DNA of 64,000 bases, taken from NCBI RefSeq assembly GCF_017742235.1, contig NZ_JAGHKQ010000003.1, forward strand, positions 1 to 64,000. Reading direction: 5' to 3'. This DNA comes from Bacillus sp. 165. GTDB taxonomy: Bacteria; Bacillota; Bacilli; Bacillales; Bacillaceae_G. The translations under genes and the position numbers were made by a program. Every line of letters begins with the position of its first letter. Position 1 is the first letter of the stretch. The notes under the pieces are model-generated. The model had not been told where the DNA came from and did not search any database. It worked only from the letters and a program-made list of their open reading frames with translations. Shown one piece after another: positions 51,402-60,663 of the stretch.

Positions 51402-52142
51402 TTAGTCATGTAAGCTCATGACCTGAAACAGGCTAGGATTCCAGTCGTTTCTCATAGCTTGTTGAGAACGCCACAGGTTTCCTAACAGATTTGGCATCAT
51501 TTGTTTTGACGGGATGATATCGTGCTTTAAGAAGTATAAGTAATATTGCAGATAGAGTAATCCCACATTTTGCTCAATATGAAGATTGTCAAAGTAGTAT
51601 TTGTTTTCTGTGACAGTTGCAAATGAATGCGTTTCTACTCCAGTAATAAAACGAGTTTCTAAGTTGTTGAATACATTAGAAAGATAATGAAAAGAATCTA
51701 TGATTTGCGGGTCATCTTCTCCGTCAATTAAAGCTGCTCGTGCTTGAAATTTGGGAGAGAGCAGACTTAACTCCTCTGTATAAACGGCCAGGTGAGTTAT
51801 GGCTTTGTCAAAGTTAGTTAGATTGTAACATAAGCCAAGTTGTTTCATTTGTGTAGCCAGCCAAGTTTCTTCCATCTGATTTTTTAAATAATCAGGAATC
51901 ATTACTTGTCTTTTTAACTTGGCTTCTTGAAGCGAGCTTACAAAAAAGGATGTAAGATAATACCAGTTGTTATGATCATCTTTTGTTAATAGAACGGAGC
52001 TTATTTGACTATGTTTATAAGATGTAAAGCGGGCAGTGCAGTCAAAGTTAAAGTCATCATTTGTGTGCAGCAAGTAATCGGAATGTAGTTCTGGCTCTGT
52101 GATAGGAACGGCTGTAAAGAGGTGGATTTTCAATCCATTCAT
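51402..52142 (-). CDS. Hypothetical protein, unknown
   Basis: 246 residues, soluble, no membrane segment. Helical in the C-terminal part (NVGLLYLQYYLYFLKHDIIP). AGCTAAGGAAGTGAACAT precedes ATG on its strand. It is divergent from the VWA / tubulin-like pair and could belong to that module, or be the edge of the CRISPR island. Family not recognised. Confidence 0.65.
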   Translation of the reverse strand: MNGLKIHLFTAVPITEPELHSDYLLHTNDDFNFDCTARFTSYKHSQISSVLLTKDDHNNWYYLTSFFVSSLQEAKLKRQVMIPDYLKNQMEETWLATQMKQLGLCYNLTNFDKAITHLAVYTEELSLLSPKFQARAALIDGEDDPQIIDSFHYLSNVFNNLETRFITGVETHSFATVTENKYYFDNLHIEQNVGLLYLQYYLYFLKHDIIPSKQMMPNLLGNLWRSQQAMRNDWNPSLFQVMSLHD

Positions 52143-52833
52143 ATGTTCACTTCCTTAGCTGTTAATTAATAGTATAAATGGATTAATCGTTAAAAGAGAT
52201 AAGAGAATACAACATCTTTTTAACTTGAATAATGGATATGTTTAATATATTAACGAGAATGGTCTAATACTGGTTTTCTGTTATAAGAGTATAAAGAGTT
52301 TTTTATATATGCAGTAGAGTACATTTTTTCGAAACGTATTTTAAAGTCCCCTCGAAGCGATGCTACATTCTAGCTAGTATTCCCCTCATACAAAGAAAAT
52401 ATTGTTTTATTGCAAATGAAAAGTGCTGTTATGTTGGATTGAGAAAGCTGTCGGTGGCGAGATGAAATCGATTTGGTTTGAATGTGATGCCGCAGAAAGC
52501 TATAAGTGTCGAGATTGCACATTTCAAATTGCTTCATTATGAGTGAACAACAGTGTTCTATAGAAGACAGGAGTGATACAGGTATATAGGAGTTAATGTA
52601 ATCTGCTTTGGATGTCCAACAATGGTCCTAAACAGTATCAGTTTTGAAATACCGCTCCGATTATGTCCCCTATGTTACAAATGCACAGTTTCATAGTCAT
52701 TCGTATGTCCTATTTTTCTATTTGGAATGCCTTACTTCTTGTCATATATCTCGTCTCTGTACATATAAGTTGTAAGGATAACCTTTGTCTGTGGTTATCC
52801 AAATTTACGCAGGGGAAAAAGGTGGCGAGAAAC
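52143..52833. other. Long divergent intergenic region
   Basis: About 690 bp between the 51402 gene (-) and the VWA gene (+). It holds both promoters. A GGATAACC / GGTTATCC hairpin (52776-52800) lies just before the VWA ribosome binding site. Fragmented open frames have no start sites, so I call no gene. Confidence 0.4.
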
Positions 52834-55023
52834 ATGAAGCAATTCCTTCTTATTGCCACGAGCTTCATTGTTGTATTGGGCTTGTTTGCAGTACCGGTTC
52901 AGGCGCAGGAAACAGGAACGAAAGCAAAGGAAGTGGCGCTGGTATATGATGATTCGGGAAGCATGAGGGTGAATGAAAATGCGAACGGGACGAAGACGCC
53001 GATTCATCGCTGGCAGTATGCAAATTATGCCCTGCAGAGCTTTATTAGCTTATTAGATGAAAAAGACTCGTTTTTTTACGTTCCGATGAGCAAGCCGAGC
53101 CAATTTATACCGGTCCAGCTAGCGTCGAAAGAACGTCAGGTGGAGATCAACAATATCCGAAGTTGGAAGGAAGCGAAAAATACTCCATTTGATGCTGTTG
53201 TGACCGCCATCAATGAATTAAAAGCAAGGGCTGAGAAGGAACAGAAGAAAGAGTATTGGCTGATTGTTTTGACGGACGGCGCCTTTAATAAGCTTGAAGA
53301 GCAGCAAGAGGCTATCTCAAATACGCTAAAGAGTTTCATGACAGGAATGCAGAAAAAAGGGATTACCACTCATGCGGTGTTAATTACCGTCGAGTCGAGT
53401 CTGCAGCCAAGTGAGCAGCAGCAAATGGAGCTGTTTAAGTCGATTTGGAAGGAAACGACGGACGGCACCATCATTCCGAGCGAAGATGATCAAGGGATTA
53501 TCGATAGCATTAATACAGTGGCCGCGATGATGACCAATCGCGACAGCACCTCATCTATAAATGACGGGCTCCAAGTCAAGCTCTCAAACAACGAAGCAAT
53601 TGTCACCTCTATTTTTCCGCTCACTCGTCTTACCATCGTTCAACAAATAAATAATATGCAGTCTGTTCCTTTGCTTCAAAAGGTTGAGTTTGCAAATAAG
53701 TCTTCTTCTCTCAATATGGCAGGACCGTTTGAAATTATAACACCTGTTAGTACGGCAGGAGACAGTCCGCTTATTCAAGGCTATATTGCTCACCTGGAAG
53801 GAAAAAACGGGGTGCTTTCTCCAGGCGTGTACAATCTTCATTTTAATACAAAGGCTATTCACTTAGATAAAATGAAGGTTTTAGGGGAGCCGGCACTTGA
53901 TTATGCCATTTCACTGTACCGTAAGGATGAAAATGGAACGTTATCAAAGGATACGAAAACCTTTTTTGAAAGCAGTCCAATGGTGATGGAGGTTTCCCTG
54001 CTGGAAAAAGGGACTAATAAGAAGCTGCAGCTAACAGGGTTGGATGTAGAATCGCTATTTACGGCAACGTACTCAATCGAAGGGAAAGAAGAAAAGCTGA
54101 CGTGGAATAAAGAGCGAAACGCATTTCAATATGAGTTTACCATGCCGAGTCAAGCAGTAACAGGAGAAGTGGATGTTCGTGTAAAAGGGCTGTATAAGCA
54201 AACGAAGGAAATCAAGCTGCAGCCGATGTCGAAGCGCCAGCTCGATTTGCAGCTGGTTACAGGTAATTGGCTTGAAAAGGTGACCGAGTTAGCTTCATCA
54301 GAGCCTATCGTGCTGCAGCCAACCGTTAACGGACAGCCGATGACGGAGACAGAATTGAAAAAGGTGATGCACAATGTAAAACTTACACTTTCGAAACAGG
54401 TTCCATATACCATTTCGCAGCATAACAATCAAATCTTCATTACGATTCGTCCTGATATAAAAGGGATGCTGAATATAACGAAAACGGGAGATATTGAAGC
54501 GACAGCAGAATTAACAGGCTTGTATCCGGGAGAGCATGCAAACGTAGTGTTTCCGTTGACGATTCAGGATGTGTCGTTTATCGAACGAAACAAAGACTTT
54601 TTGGAATGGGTGATCCCGACAGCTGTACTGGTGATCATTGCTGGAGCGCTTTTAATCGGATGGCTTGTGCGGCCTCGTTTTAATCGAAAGGGTTTATTGT
54701 ATGTGGAGATGAGGCAGATGCTGAAGTCTGATTTAGATGATCCTCCAGAGCCCGAGCTTTTAGTTACAGGCTGGTTGTCTCATTTTATCGGTGTGCCGTA
54801 CCGGGCAGAGCGTAAAACGATTCAGTCCTTGCATCTAATCGCAAGGAAGGGTACAAATGCTATTTGGATAGCGAAAGAATCGCAGCTAAGCGGCATGATT
54901 ATTGATGGTTCACGCCTGGATGAAGAGGATGCTGGCAAAGAGGTGCTTCCGCTTTATCCGAATCAAACGGTCATTATTGATCGGGGATATTGCACAGAGG
55001 TGTATCGTTATGAATGTGAGTAG
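52834..55023 (+). CDS. Secreted/membrane VWA-domain protein
   Basis: 729 residues. Signal peptide at 1-25 (MKQFLLIATSFIVVLGLF then AVPVQAQ). VWA domain at about 35-220 with MIDAS motif VYDDSGSMR. Beta-rich middle part, then one transmembrane helix at about 591-613 (WVIPTAVLVIIAGALLIGWL) and a cytosolic C-terminal domain of about 115 residues. ATG 52834 has AAGGTGG eight bases upstream; the longer frame to 52663 lacks a site. It would place a metal-binding VWA outside the cell and a small domain inside, next to the cytosolic tubulin-like partner. Confidence 0.8.
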   Translation: MKQFLLIATSFIVVLGLFAVPVQAQETGTKAKEVALVYDDSGSMRVNENANGTKTPIHRWQYANYALQSFISLLDEKDSFFYVPMSKPSQFIPVQLASKERQVEINNIRSWKEAKNTPFDAVVTAINELKARAEKEQKKEYWLIVLTDGAFNKLEEQQEAISNTLKSFMTGMQKKGITTHAVLITVESSLQPSEQQQMELFKSIWKETTDGTIIPSEDDQGIIDSINTVAAMMTNRDSTSSINDGLQVKLSNNEAIVTSIFPLTRLTIVQQINNMQSVPLLQKVEFANKSSSLNMAGPFEIITPVSTAGDSPLIQGYIAHLEGKNGVLSPGVYNLHFNTKAIHLDKMKVLGEPALDYAISLYRKDENGTLSKDTKTFFESSPMVMEVSLLEKGTNKKLQLTGLDVESLFTATYSIEGKEEKLTWNKERNAFQYEFTMPSQAVTGEVDVRVKGLYKQTKEIKLQPMSKRQLDLQLVTGNWLEKVTELASSEPIVLQPTVNGQPMTETELKKVMHNVKLTLSKQVPYTISQHNNQIFITIRPDIKGMLNITKTGDIEATAELTGLYPGEHANVVFPLTIQDVSFIERNKDFLEWVIPTAVLVIIAGALLIGWLVRPRFNRKGLLYVEMRQMLKSDLDDPPEPELLVTGWLSHFIGVPYRAERKTIQSLHLIARKGTNAIWIAKESQLSGMIIDGSRLDEEDAGKEVLPLYPNQTVIIDRGYCTEVYRYECE

Positions 55024-55055
55024 CTTTCAACTATGAACAGCGGAGTGTGAGTAAA

Positions 55056-58000
55056 ATGAGCATACAACCAACAATTTTAATTGGACTTGGCGGAATCGGG
55101 AGTACGATTGCGAGTAAGGTGTACGAACAAATTCCGCAAGAAAATCGAAAAAAAGTCGCCATTCATGTGTTTGATACAGATGTTAATATGATTAACAGCT
55201 TAAGTCACATTCAAAAATATGTTACGCAAACAAGCTCGATTAAAACGCCTCGGGAGTATTTGGCCGAGGACCCATCAATTCAAGACTGGTTTCCTATCGA
55301 TCCAACGATTTTAGATAAGCCGCTGACAGAAGGAGCGGGGCAGCTGCGCGTTATGTCACGGTTGGCTCTGTTGGCCGCGATGAAGGAAGAAAAGCTAAAT
55401 GCCTTTTGGCAGGAAATTGAAAAGATTTTTCCAGTCACGAGCGATAAAACGGAATACGGAGTCAGGGTGATTATTATTACCTCGCTTGCCGGGGGAACCG
55501 GCTCGGGGATGTTTTTACAAATTGCGTTGTATTTACGGGAAATGCTAAGAAAAAAGCTGCGTCATAACAATATTATCATTCGGGGTGCTTTCTTGCTTCC
55601 GGATGTGTTAGTCAAAACGAGAACGATCAGCGGGAAAGAGTTTGAATCAGTGCAGGCGAACGGATACGCATCATTAAAGGAATTGAATGCCATTACGCTT
55701 ACCTCATCGGGAGAGCATTCTAAGCGTGAAGGGGTCACAATTCAGCTTGAGTACCGTCCGGATCAGGTTGATGTGGAAGGCAGAAACAATCATGTGATTT
55801 CAGAAAAGCATTTACCGTATAATTACTGCTTCTTATATGATTATGAAAATCTTCATGGTCATCATTTGCTGAACTTATCCGACTATATGGAGCAGATGAC
55901 ATCGACGATTTATTTGCAGCTATTTAGTCCGATTTCGGCGAATCATTTGTCACAAGAGGATAACCAAATTCAACAATTATCCGATTCAAACGGCAAAGCG
56001 CGGTATTGCGGAGCAGGAGCGGCAAAGCTGATTTATCCGTATCAAAACATTGTCGAGTATTGCTCATTAAAATGGGCGGTGCAAGGGCTTGAGGATTCAT
56101 GGCTGCATCTTGATGATTTATATGAGGAAAAGCAAACCCGCTATGAAAAGGATGTTCGAAAGGGCATTCACCGCGAGAAGCTGGAGCGAGGAAAAAGCTT
56201 TGTTGAAGATTTGGAGCATTTAGCAACGCGTCCGGAGCGGCCGCATCCGTTTTATAAGCAAATTTATTTAGAAGCAAGAGAAGGGACAGATACCGGCAGA
56301 TATGGTACATCCAAAGCAAAATTATTTTTAGAGGCGGTCGAGCATTATGTATCAGCTACCATTCAAAGGGACGAAGAGCTGAATAAGCTGCAAAAGGCGT
56401 GTAAAATCTCAAAAGCGAAATTGAAAATAACGGAGCAAACGAAAGGCGAGGTTGCGAGAGTCGATGCGGCAATCAAGCTGTATGCATATCAAATTGACAC
56501 ACGGGCATACGATTATGTAACGACGCTTGCATATGATATTTTGGATGCTGATCAATATGCCCCGGCAGGAAGCGAAGGACAATCGTATCAGCTCAATACG
56601 TGGTTTTTAAAGAAGCCGCATCCGGTTCATCCGCTTACTGCAAGGTATATGTTGTATGAAATAAAGAAGCTGGTGCAAGAGCGCATTTCTTCGCTTCGCC
56701 AGCAAAATGAATACAAACGCAATTTAATCAAGCAGTACGATAAAAAGTTCAATGTAAGCCATGTGGAGGGGAATGTCGGCGCGGTACGGCGTGTGGAAAC
56801 AGCACAAAAGCAAGGATTTTTCAGCAAGCTCTTTAAAAATGAATTAAAGGTGTTTCAACGGGAATTTGATGAAGTAATCCCGCAGTATGTCAATAAGCTC
56901 AATGAGTATCGTAAGGATTTATTGCTTGAACTTGTTCTTTCCTCCCTTGAGCAATCTATTATAACGATGGTCGGCATTTGGGAACGGTTTTTTGATAATC
57001 TTCATGAAACACGTGAAAATTTGCTGCTTGAAATCGACCGCCGAGCGAATGAGTTTGAAGGAAGAACAAATCCAACAAATATCTATGTGCTGGCTACAAA
57101 AGAAATGCAGGAACAAATGTGGAACAGCATCTACCGCAGCATTGACAGCGGCATGCTGCCAAGAGATATTTCTTCGGAAATTTATGTGAGCCATTACCGA
57201 AAATATTGTCAAGGTATGGATAATAAGCAAAGCGAACCGTTTAAGGTTGAAGAGTTTTATCGCGAAAATGTGCTCGCCTACTGCCGAAAAGAGCTGCAAA
57301 ATCGTTATCATGATAAGCTTGGACTTTCTATTATTCAGGCCCTTCGGAAAGAAGCAAGCTTCAAAGGTGAGGCAGTGAACTCCTATGTGACAAGAAAGAT
57401 AGATGAGCTGATGCCATTATCCAGTCCGTTCATACCGAAAATTATGAATCACCGCGAGCTCCATTATTGGGGAATGCATCCAGAGTCGAAAAAGGAGCTG
57501 AATGAACAGCTTGTGCAGGAGTTGTTTGAAGAAAAAGAAATTGCCGATACGGCATTTTCTCCGTACGAGTTAATTTGCTACCGCGCTCATTATGGATTAT
57601 CGATACAAGATTTCCCAAAATTTTCGGCAGGGCAAGCGCTGAACGGATTCAGTGATGAACGGGGTGAATATTTTCAAGCATATTATCGAAAAATCAATAA
57701 ATTAAATCGCAAAAAATCTAATATTACACCGCATCTGGATAAAAATTGGCACTTGCCTGCTTTTATGCCAGACTTGAACCCAAATCAAGCGGAGCTGGAT
57801 CATAGTAAGTGCAACCGGGCATTTTTAGTTTCCCTCATTTATCACTGGATTAGCCTTGCTAAGGTTGATACAGAATATGTGTATCAATATAACGGTGTCG
57901 GCAGCAGCTCCCTTATTCAATCAGTAGGAAAATATGTAAGGGGAGATTTGCATAAGCTTCATCAAGCGCTGCTTCATAATCCGTTCATATATGAGAATAT

Positions 58001-58424
58001 TATGGAACGGTATGAAGCGGAGAAAGAGGAAGCTTTATCGCGGGAATCCCATATTTATACACATGCGTTCATTCAAGGCGCACAGGATTTGATGTATTTA
58101 GGAAAAGAAAATATAAACAACATATTGGATGCAGTCATGCTGTATCGGTCAGAGGGCAGACGGGATAACAGTTTAGATGCTGCCGGCGAGGAATTGCTGA
58201 AAGTGTTGCTCGAAGAAATTGAAGGATATTTCAAAAAGCACTTCGGACCGGAATCTGAGCTTGCGGCAAAGCGTGAAGCGGCGATTTATATTGAACATCT
58301 GTGGAACCGCTGTGCAGCTAAGCAAATTTTAGACGAAGCGAGCTCACGCTATAAAACATGCTGGCATCATATTCAATCGAAGCTCGAAGCTCTGCACCCA
58401 GAGCTAGTAAAAAAAGAAGTATGA
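55056..58424 (+). CDS. Tubulin-like domain protein (Tubulin_2 type), 1122 residues
   Basis: The N-terminal GTPase-like domain has ILIGLGGIGSTIASKVYEQI at the start and SLAGGTGSGMFLQIALYL around residue 146, the tubulin/FtsZ glycine-rich signature. About 700 further residues are helical with many Glu/Lys/Arg and predicted coiled-coil stretches. No membrane segment. The family (Tubulin_2, distant FtsZ-tubulin relatives) is often next to VWA genes; its role is not established. ATG 55056 lies ten bases after CGGAG. A strong terminator follows, so VWA and tubulin-like genes are one unit. Confidence 0.82.
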   Translation: MSIQPTILIGLGGIGSTIASKVYEQIPQENRKKVAIHVFDTDVNMINSLSHIQKYVTQTSSIKTPREYLAEDPSIQDWFPIDPTILDKPLTEGAGQLRVMSRLALLAAMKEEKLNAFWQEIEKIFPVTSDKTEYGVRVIIITSLAGGTGSGMFLQIALYLREMLRKKLRHNNIIIRGAFLLPDVLVKTRTISGKEFESVQANGYASLKELNAITLTSSGEHSKREGVTIQLEYRPDQVDVEGRNNHVISEKHLPYNYCFLYDYENLHGHHLLNLSDYMEQMTSTIYLQLFSPISANHLSQEDNQIQQLSDSNGKARYCGAGAAKLIYPYQNIVEYCSLKWAVQGLEDSWLHLDDLYEEKQTRYEKDVRKGIHREKLERGKSFVEDLEHLATRPERPHPFYKQIYLEAREGTDTGRYGTSKAKLFLEAVEHYVSATIQRDEELNKLQKACKISKAKLKITEQTKGEVARVDAAIKLYAYQIDTRAYDYVTTLAYDILDADQYAPAGSEGQSYQLNTWFLKKPHPVHPLTARYMLYEIKKLVQERISSLRQQNEYKRNLIKQYDKKFNVSHVEGNVGAVRRVETAQKQGFFSKLFKNELKVFQREFDEVIPQYVNKLNEYRKDLLLELVLSSLEQSIITMVGIWERFFDNLHETRENLLLEIDRRANEFEGRTNPTNIYVLATKEMQEQMWNSIYRSIDSGMLPRDISSEIYVSHYRKYCQGMDNKQSEPFKVEEFYRENVLAYCRKELQNRYHDKLGLSIIQALRKEASFKGEAVNSYVTRKIDELMPLSSPFIPKIMNHRELHYWGMHPESKKELNEQLVQELFEEKEIADTAFSPYELICYRAHYGLSIQDFPKFSAGQALNGFSDERGEYFQAYYRKINKLNRKKSNITPHLDKNWHLPAFMPDLNPNQAELDHSKCNRAFLVSLIYHWISLAKVDTEYVYQYNGVGSSSLIQSVGKYVRGDLHKLHQALLHNPFIYENIMERYEAEKEEALSRESHIYTHAFIQGAQDLMYLGKENINNILDAVMLYRSEGRRDNSLDAAGEELLKVLLEEIEGYFKKHFGPESELAAKREAAIYIEHLWNRCAAKQILDEASSRYKTCWHHIQSKLEALHPELVKKEV

Positions 58425-58428
58425 TGAC

Positions 58429-58462
58429 AAAAGGCACCTTGTTTGAGCAAGGTGCCTTTTTA
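58429..58462. terminator. Terminator after the tubulin-like gene
   Basis: AAAAGGCACCTTG / CAAGGTGCCTTTT hairpin, loop TTTGAG region. Confidence 0.9.
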
Positions 58463-58531
58463 TTTGAGAGCATAACGTTTGCTTAAATCGGACAAACTGC
58501 TAGTAAGTTTGTATATATGGAGGGACATATC

Positions 58532-58840
58532 ATGCCGTTTACAGATGGTTGGTATCAAGGATTCGGGCTTTATCCCGGCACATTTAATATGACATTTCAT
58601 AATGACAGCAAGCAAAGCTATGAAGCCTATGATGTATTCGTCGACCAGGAATATGTCGGACAAAAGATGATGGCGAATGAATACGAGCATATCGCAGACA
58701 TTGAAGATTTCCTGCGCGGTAGAGGCTTTGTCAATTTTAGTACAGCAATGGAAGGCGATCATTATGAAATTCACGTCCACGATGACGGGGAGCGCCAAGC
58801 CATTAAAGATAACCTGAATATGTATTTTCATAATCGTTAA
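58532..58840 (+). CDS. Small acidic protein, unknown
   Basis: 102 residues from ATG 58532, with GGAGGGACATATC upstream; an earlier in-frame ATG overlaps that site. Rich in Asp/Glu, His and Tyr (EAYDVFVDQEYVGQKM; HYEIHVHDDGERQAI). Looks like a compact beta/alpha cytosolic protein. No family recognised. A terminator follows the stop codon. Confidence 0.75.
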   Translation: MPFTDGWYQGFGLYPGTFNMTFHNDSKQSYEAYDVFVDQEYVGQKMMANEYEHIADIEDFLRGRGFVNFSTAMEGDHYEIHVHDDGERQAIKDNLNMYFHNR

Positions 58841-58868
58841 AAGCACAGGCTCCCCTGTGCTTTTTCTT
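58839..58868 (+). terminator. Terminator after 58532 gene
   Basis: AAAAGCACAGG / CCTGTGCTTTTT hairpin. Confidence 0.88.
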
Positions 58869-58917
58869 TTTTCTAAAGCTTGGTACTATGAAAGAGTGTG
58901 AAATCGGTGCGAGAGAC

Positions 58918-59150
58918 GGAGATATCGGCGGAAATGGTGAAGATATTAGCAAAAGCAGCGTGAAATCGGCGAAAGTGGCGAAGATATCGGCAAAAGCAGC
59001 GTGAAATCGGCGGAAGTGGTGAAGATATCGGCAAAAGCAGCGTGAAATCGGCGGAAGTGGTGAAGATATCGGCAAAAGCAGCGTGAAATCGGCGGAAATG
59101 GCGAAGATATCAGCAAAAGCAGCGAAATATCGGCGAACTAGCGCGTATAT
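58918..59150. repeat. Second 41-bp tandem repeat array
   Basis: Unit TGAAATCGGC to AAGCAGCG recurs at 58961, 59002, 59043 and 59084 (41-bp period), with diverged copies on both sides. The reverse strand contains GCCGATATCTT and TCCGCCGA, the same two landmarks at the same spacing as the array at 1-345. So the two arrays are members of one dispersed family in opposite orientation. Confidence 0.88.
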
Positions 59151-59205
59151 CGGCAAGATGACGAATTTCGACTGCTAATCTAAAAAAGGAGGCAGAGCAA
59201 ACAGT

Positions 59206-59709
59206 ATGATACTGCAGACAGAACGACTTGTCTTACGGAAGTTTACGGACGAGGATGCGGAGAAATTGTATCATTTGCTTTCGGATAAGGACGTGATGAC
59301 GTACTATCCGTCAACCTTGACTAAGGAAGAAGCAAACAAATGGCTCGATAATATATTAGTGGAATATGAAAAATACGGAGTGAGCTGGTGGCCGGTCTAT
59401 ACAAAAGAAGAAAACGCATTTGCCGGACAGGCAGGCTTATTATATCGAAATTTTGATGGCAGAAATACATACTTACTTTCATATATGCTTCATAAAGAGT
59501 ATTGGGGAAAAGGATATGCGACAGAAATCTCGAAAAGTATTATTGAATACGGCTTACACGAATTACATATAAAGAGAATTGATTGTCCGATCCGCCTTGT
59601 CAATACACCGTCTATTCGCGTTGCAGAGCGGCTGGAGCTTCATTTTTCCGGAAGAACAGATTATAAAGGCTATGAGCATAACATATATTGGATTGACCGT
59701 TCTGAATAA
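59206..59709 (+). CDS. GNAT-family N-acetyltransferase (RimJ/RimL-like)
   Basis: 167 residues. TERLVLRKFTDEDAEKLYHL at the N terminus and EYWGKGYATEISKSIIEYGL as the acetyl-CoA loop are typical of the RimJ/RimL-like group, as is the later NTPSIRVAERLEL. The substrate is unknown; proteins or small amines are likely. AAAAAAGGAGGCAGAGC precedes ATG. It stands after the repeat array without an obvious operon partner except the DUF1294 gene. Confidence 0.87.
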   Translation: MILQTERLVLRKFTDEDAEKLYHLLSDKDVMTYYPSTLTKEEANKWLDNILVEYEKYGVSWWPVYTKEENAFAGQAGLLYRNFDGRNTYLLSYMLHKEYWGKGYATEISKSIIEYGLHELHIKRIDCPIRLVNTPSIRVAERLELHFSGRTDYKGYEHNIYWIDRSE

Positions 59710-59732
59710 GGATTATAAAAGGGGGAATGGAT

Positions 59733-59996
59733 ATGGGAGAGAAGATCTTATGGTATATAGCAGCTATTAATCTTATTAGTTTACTGTATATGGGAGAGGA
59801 TAAGCGAAGAGCTAAAAACGGTAGCTGGCGAATTTCGGAAAATACATTATTTTTGCTTGCGGCAATCGGCGGGGCGTTAGGCGGACTCGTCGGCATGTAT
59901 TTATTTCGCCATAAAACACGAAAAAGTGCATTTGTGTTTGGCTTTCCCTTATTGCTGATTGTTCAAATTGGATTGATTGTATATTTCAAATTCTAA
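59733..59996 (+). CDS. DUF1294 membrane protein
   Basis: 87 residues with three hydrophobic helices and the family motif [20 protein letters not shown] between the first two. It is followed by [19 protein letters not shown], also typical of DUF1294. Function unknown. Of two close in-frame ATGs, 59733 has the better spacing (7 nt) from AAAGGGGG. It probably shares a transcript with the upstream acetyltransferase, 23 nt away. Confidence 0.82.
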   Translation: MGEKILWYIAAINLISLLYMGEDKRRAKNGSWRISENTLFLLAAIGGALGGLVGMYLFRHKTRKSAFVFGFPLLLIVQIGLIVYFKF

Positions 59997-60037
59997 AATA
60001 CTGTATTTCACATTTAAAGGAACTAAGGAGAGATAGT

Positions 60038-60481
60038 ATGGATAAAGAGAAAAAGCAGGCAGCAATTGAAAAGCTGACTGATACGCAGTATAAGGTTACG
60101 CAAAAAAACGGAACGGAGCCGCCGTTTCAAAATGAGTATTGGGACTTTAAGGGTGAGGGCATTTACGTGGATATTGTGTCTGGAAAGCCATTGTTCAGCT
60201 CGCTTGATAAGTTTGATTCAGGGTGCGGCTGGCCGAGCTTCACAAAACCGCTTGAAGATGAAGAAGTTGTTGAGAAAAAGGATTTTAGTCATTTTATGAT
60301 TCGTACAGAAGTGCGCAGTAAAGAGGCAGATTCTCATCTTGGCCATGTATTTGATGACGGACCGAGAGATACAGGCGGACTGCGGTATTGTATTAACTCT
60401 GCAGCGATTCGTTTTATCCCGAAAGAAAAATTGGAAGAAGAAGGATACGGAGAGTTTAGCTCTCTTTTTATGAAAGAATAA
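60038..60481 (+). CDS. msrB: Peptide-methionine (R)-S-oxide reductase MsrB
   Basis: 147 residues. [14 protein letters not shown] and [20 protein letters not shown] are the family motifs; the Cys in RYCINSAA is the catalytic one and the Cys in GCGWPS may resolve it. The two CxxC zinc pairs of some MsrB proteins are absent. It repairs oxidised methionine residues in the cytosol. AAGGAGAGATAGT precedes ATG, and a hairpin follows the gene. Confidence 0.93.
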   Translation: MDKEKKQAAIEKLTDTQYKVTQKNGTEPPFQNEYWDFKGEGIYVDIVSGKPLFSSLDKFDSGCGWPSFTKPLEDEEVVEKKDFSHFMIRTEVRSKEADSHLGHVFDDGPRDTGGLRYCINSAAIRFIPKEKLEEEGYGEFSSLFMKE

Positions 60482-60484
60482 ACG

Positions 60485-60515
60485 ACGGATTGGGCGAAGT
60501 GCTCAATCCTTTTTG
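60485..60515 (+). terminator. Terminator after msrB
   Basis: GGATTG / CAATCC stem followed by TTTTTG. Confidence 0.65.
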
Positions 60516-60663
60516 TATGCACGCAAAAGTGTTTTGGTTTTTCCTTTTTTCTGGAAATAGTTTCTGGTTTCAAACATACATACAAAAATGATAGTCTATA
60601 AGAAGAGGTTGATAGATTCTAGTATTTTTGCATTCTATCATTTTTCTTATGGAGGTATCATCA

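Noticed and set aside
55056-58424. Tubulin-like protein as the cell-division protein FtsZ
   Set aside because: It is about three times too long, lacks the FtsZ C-terminal peptide and sits outside the division cluster.
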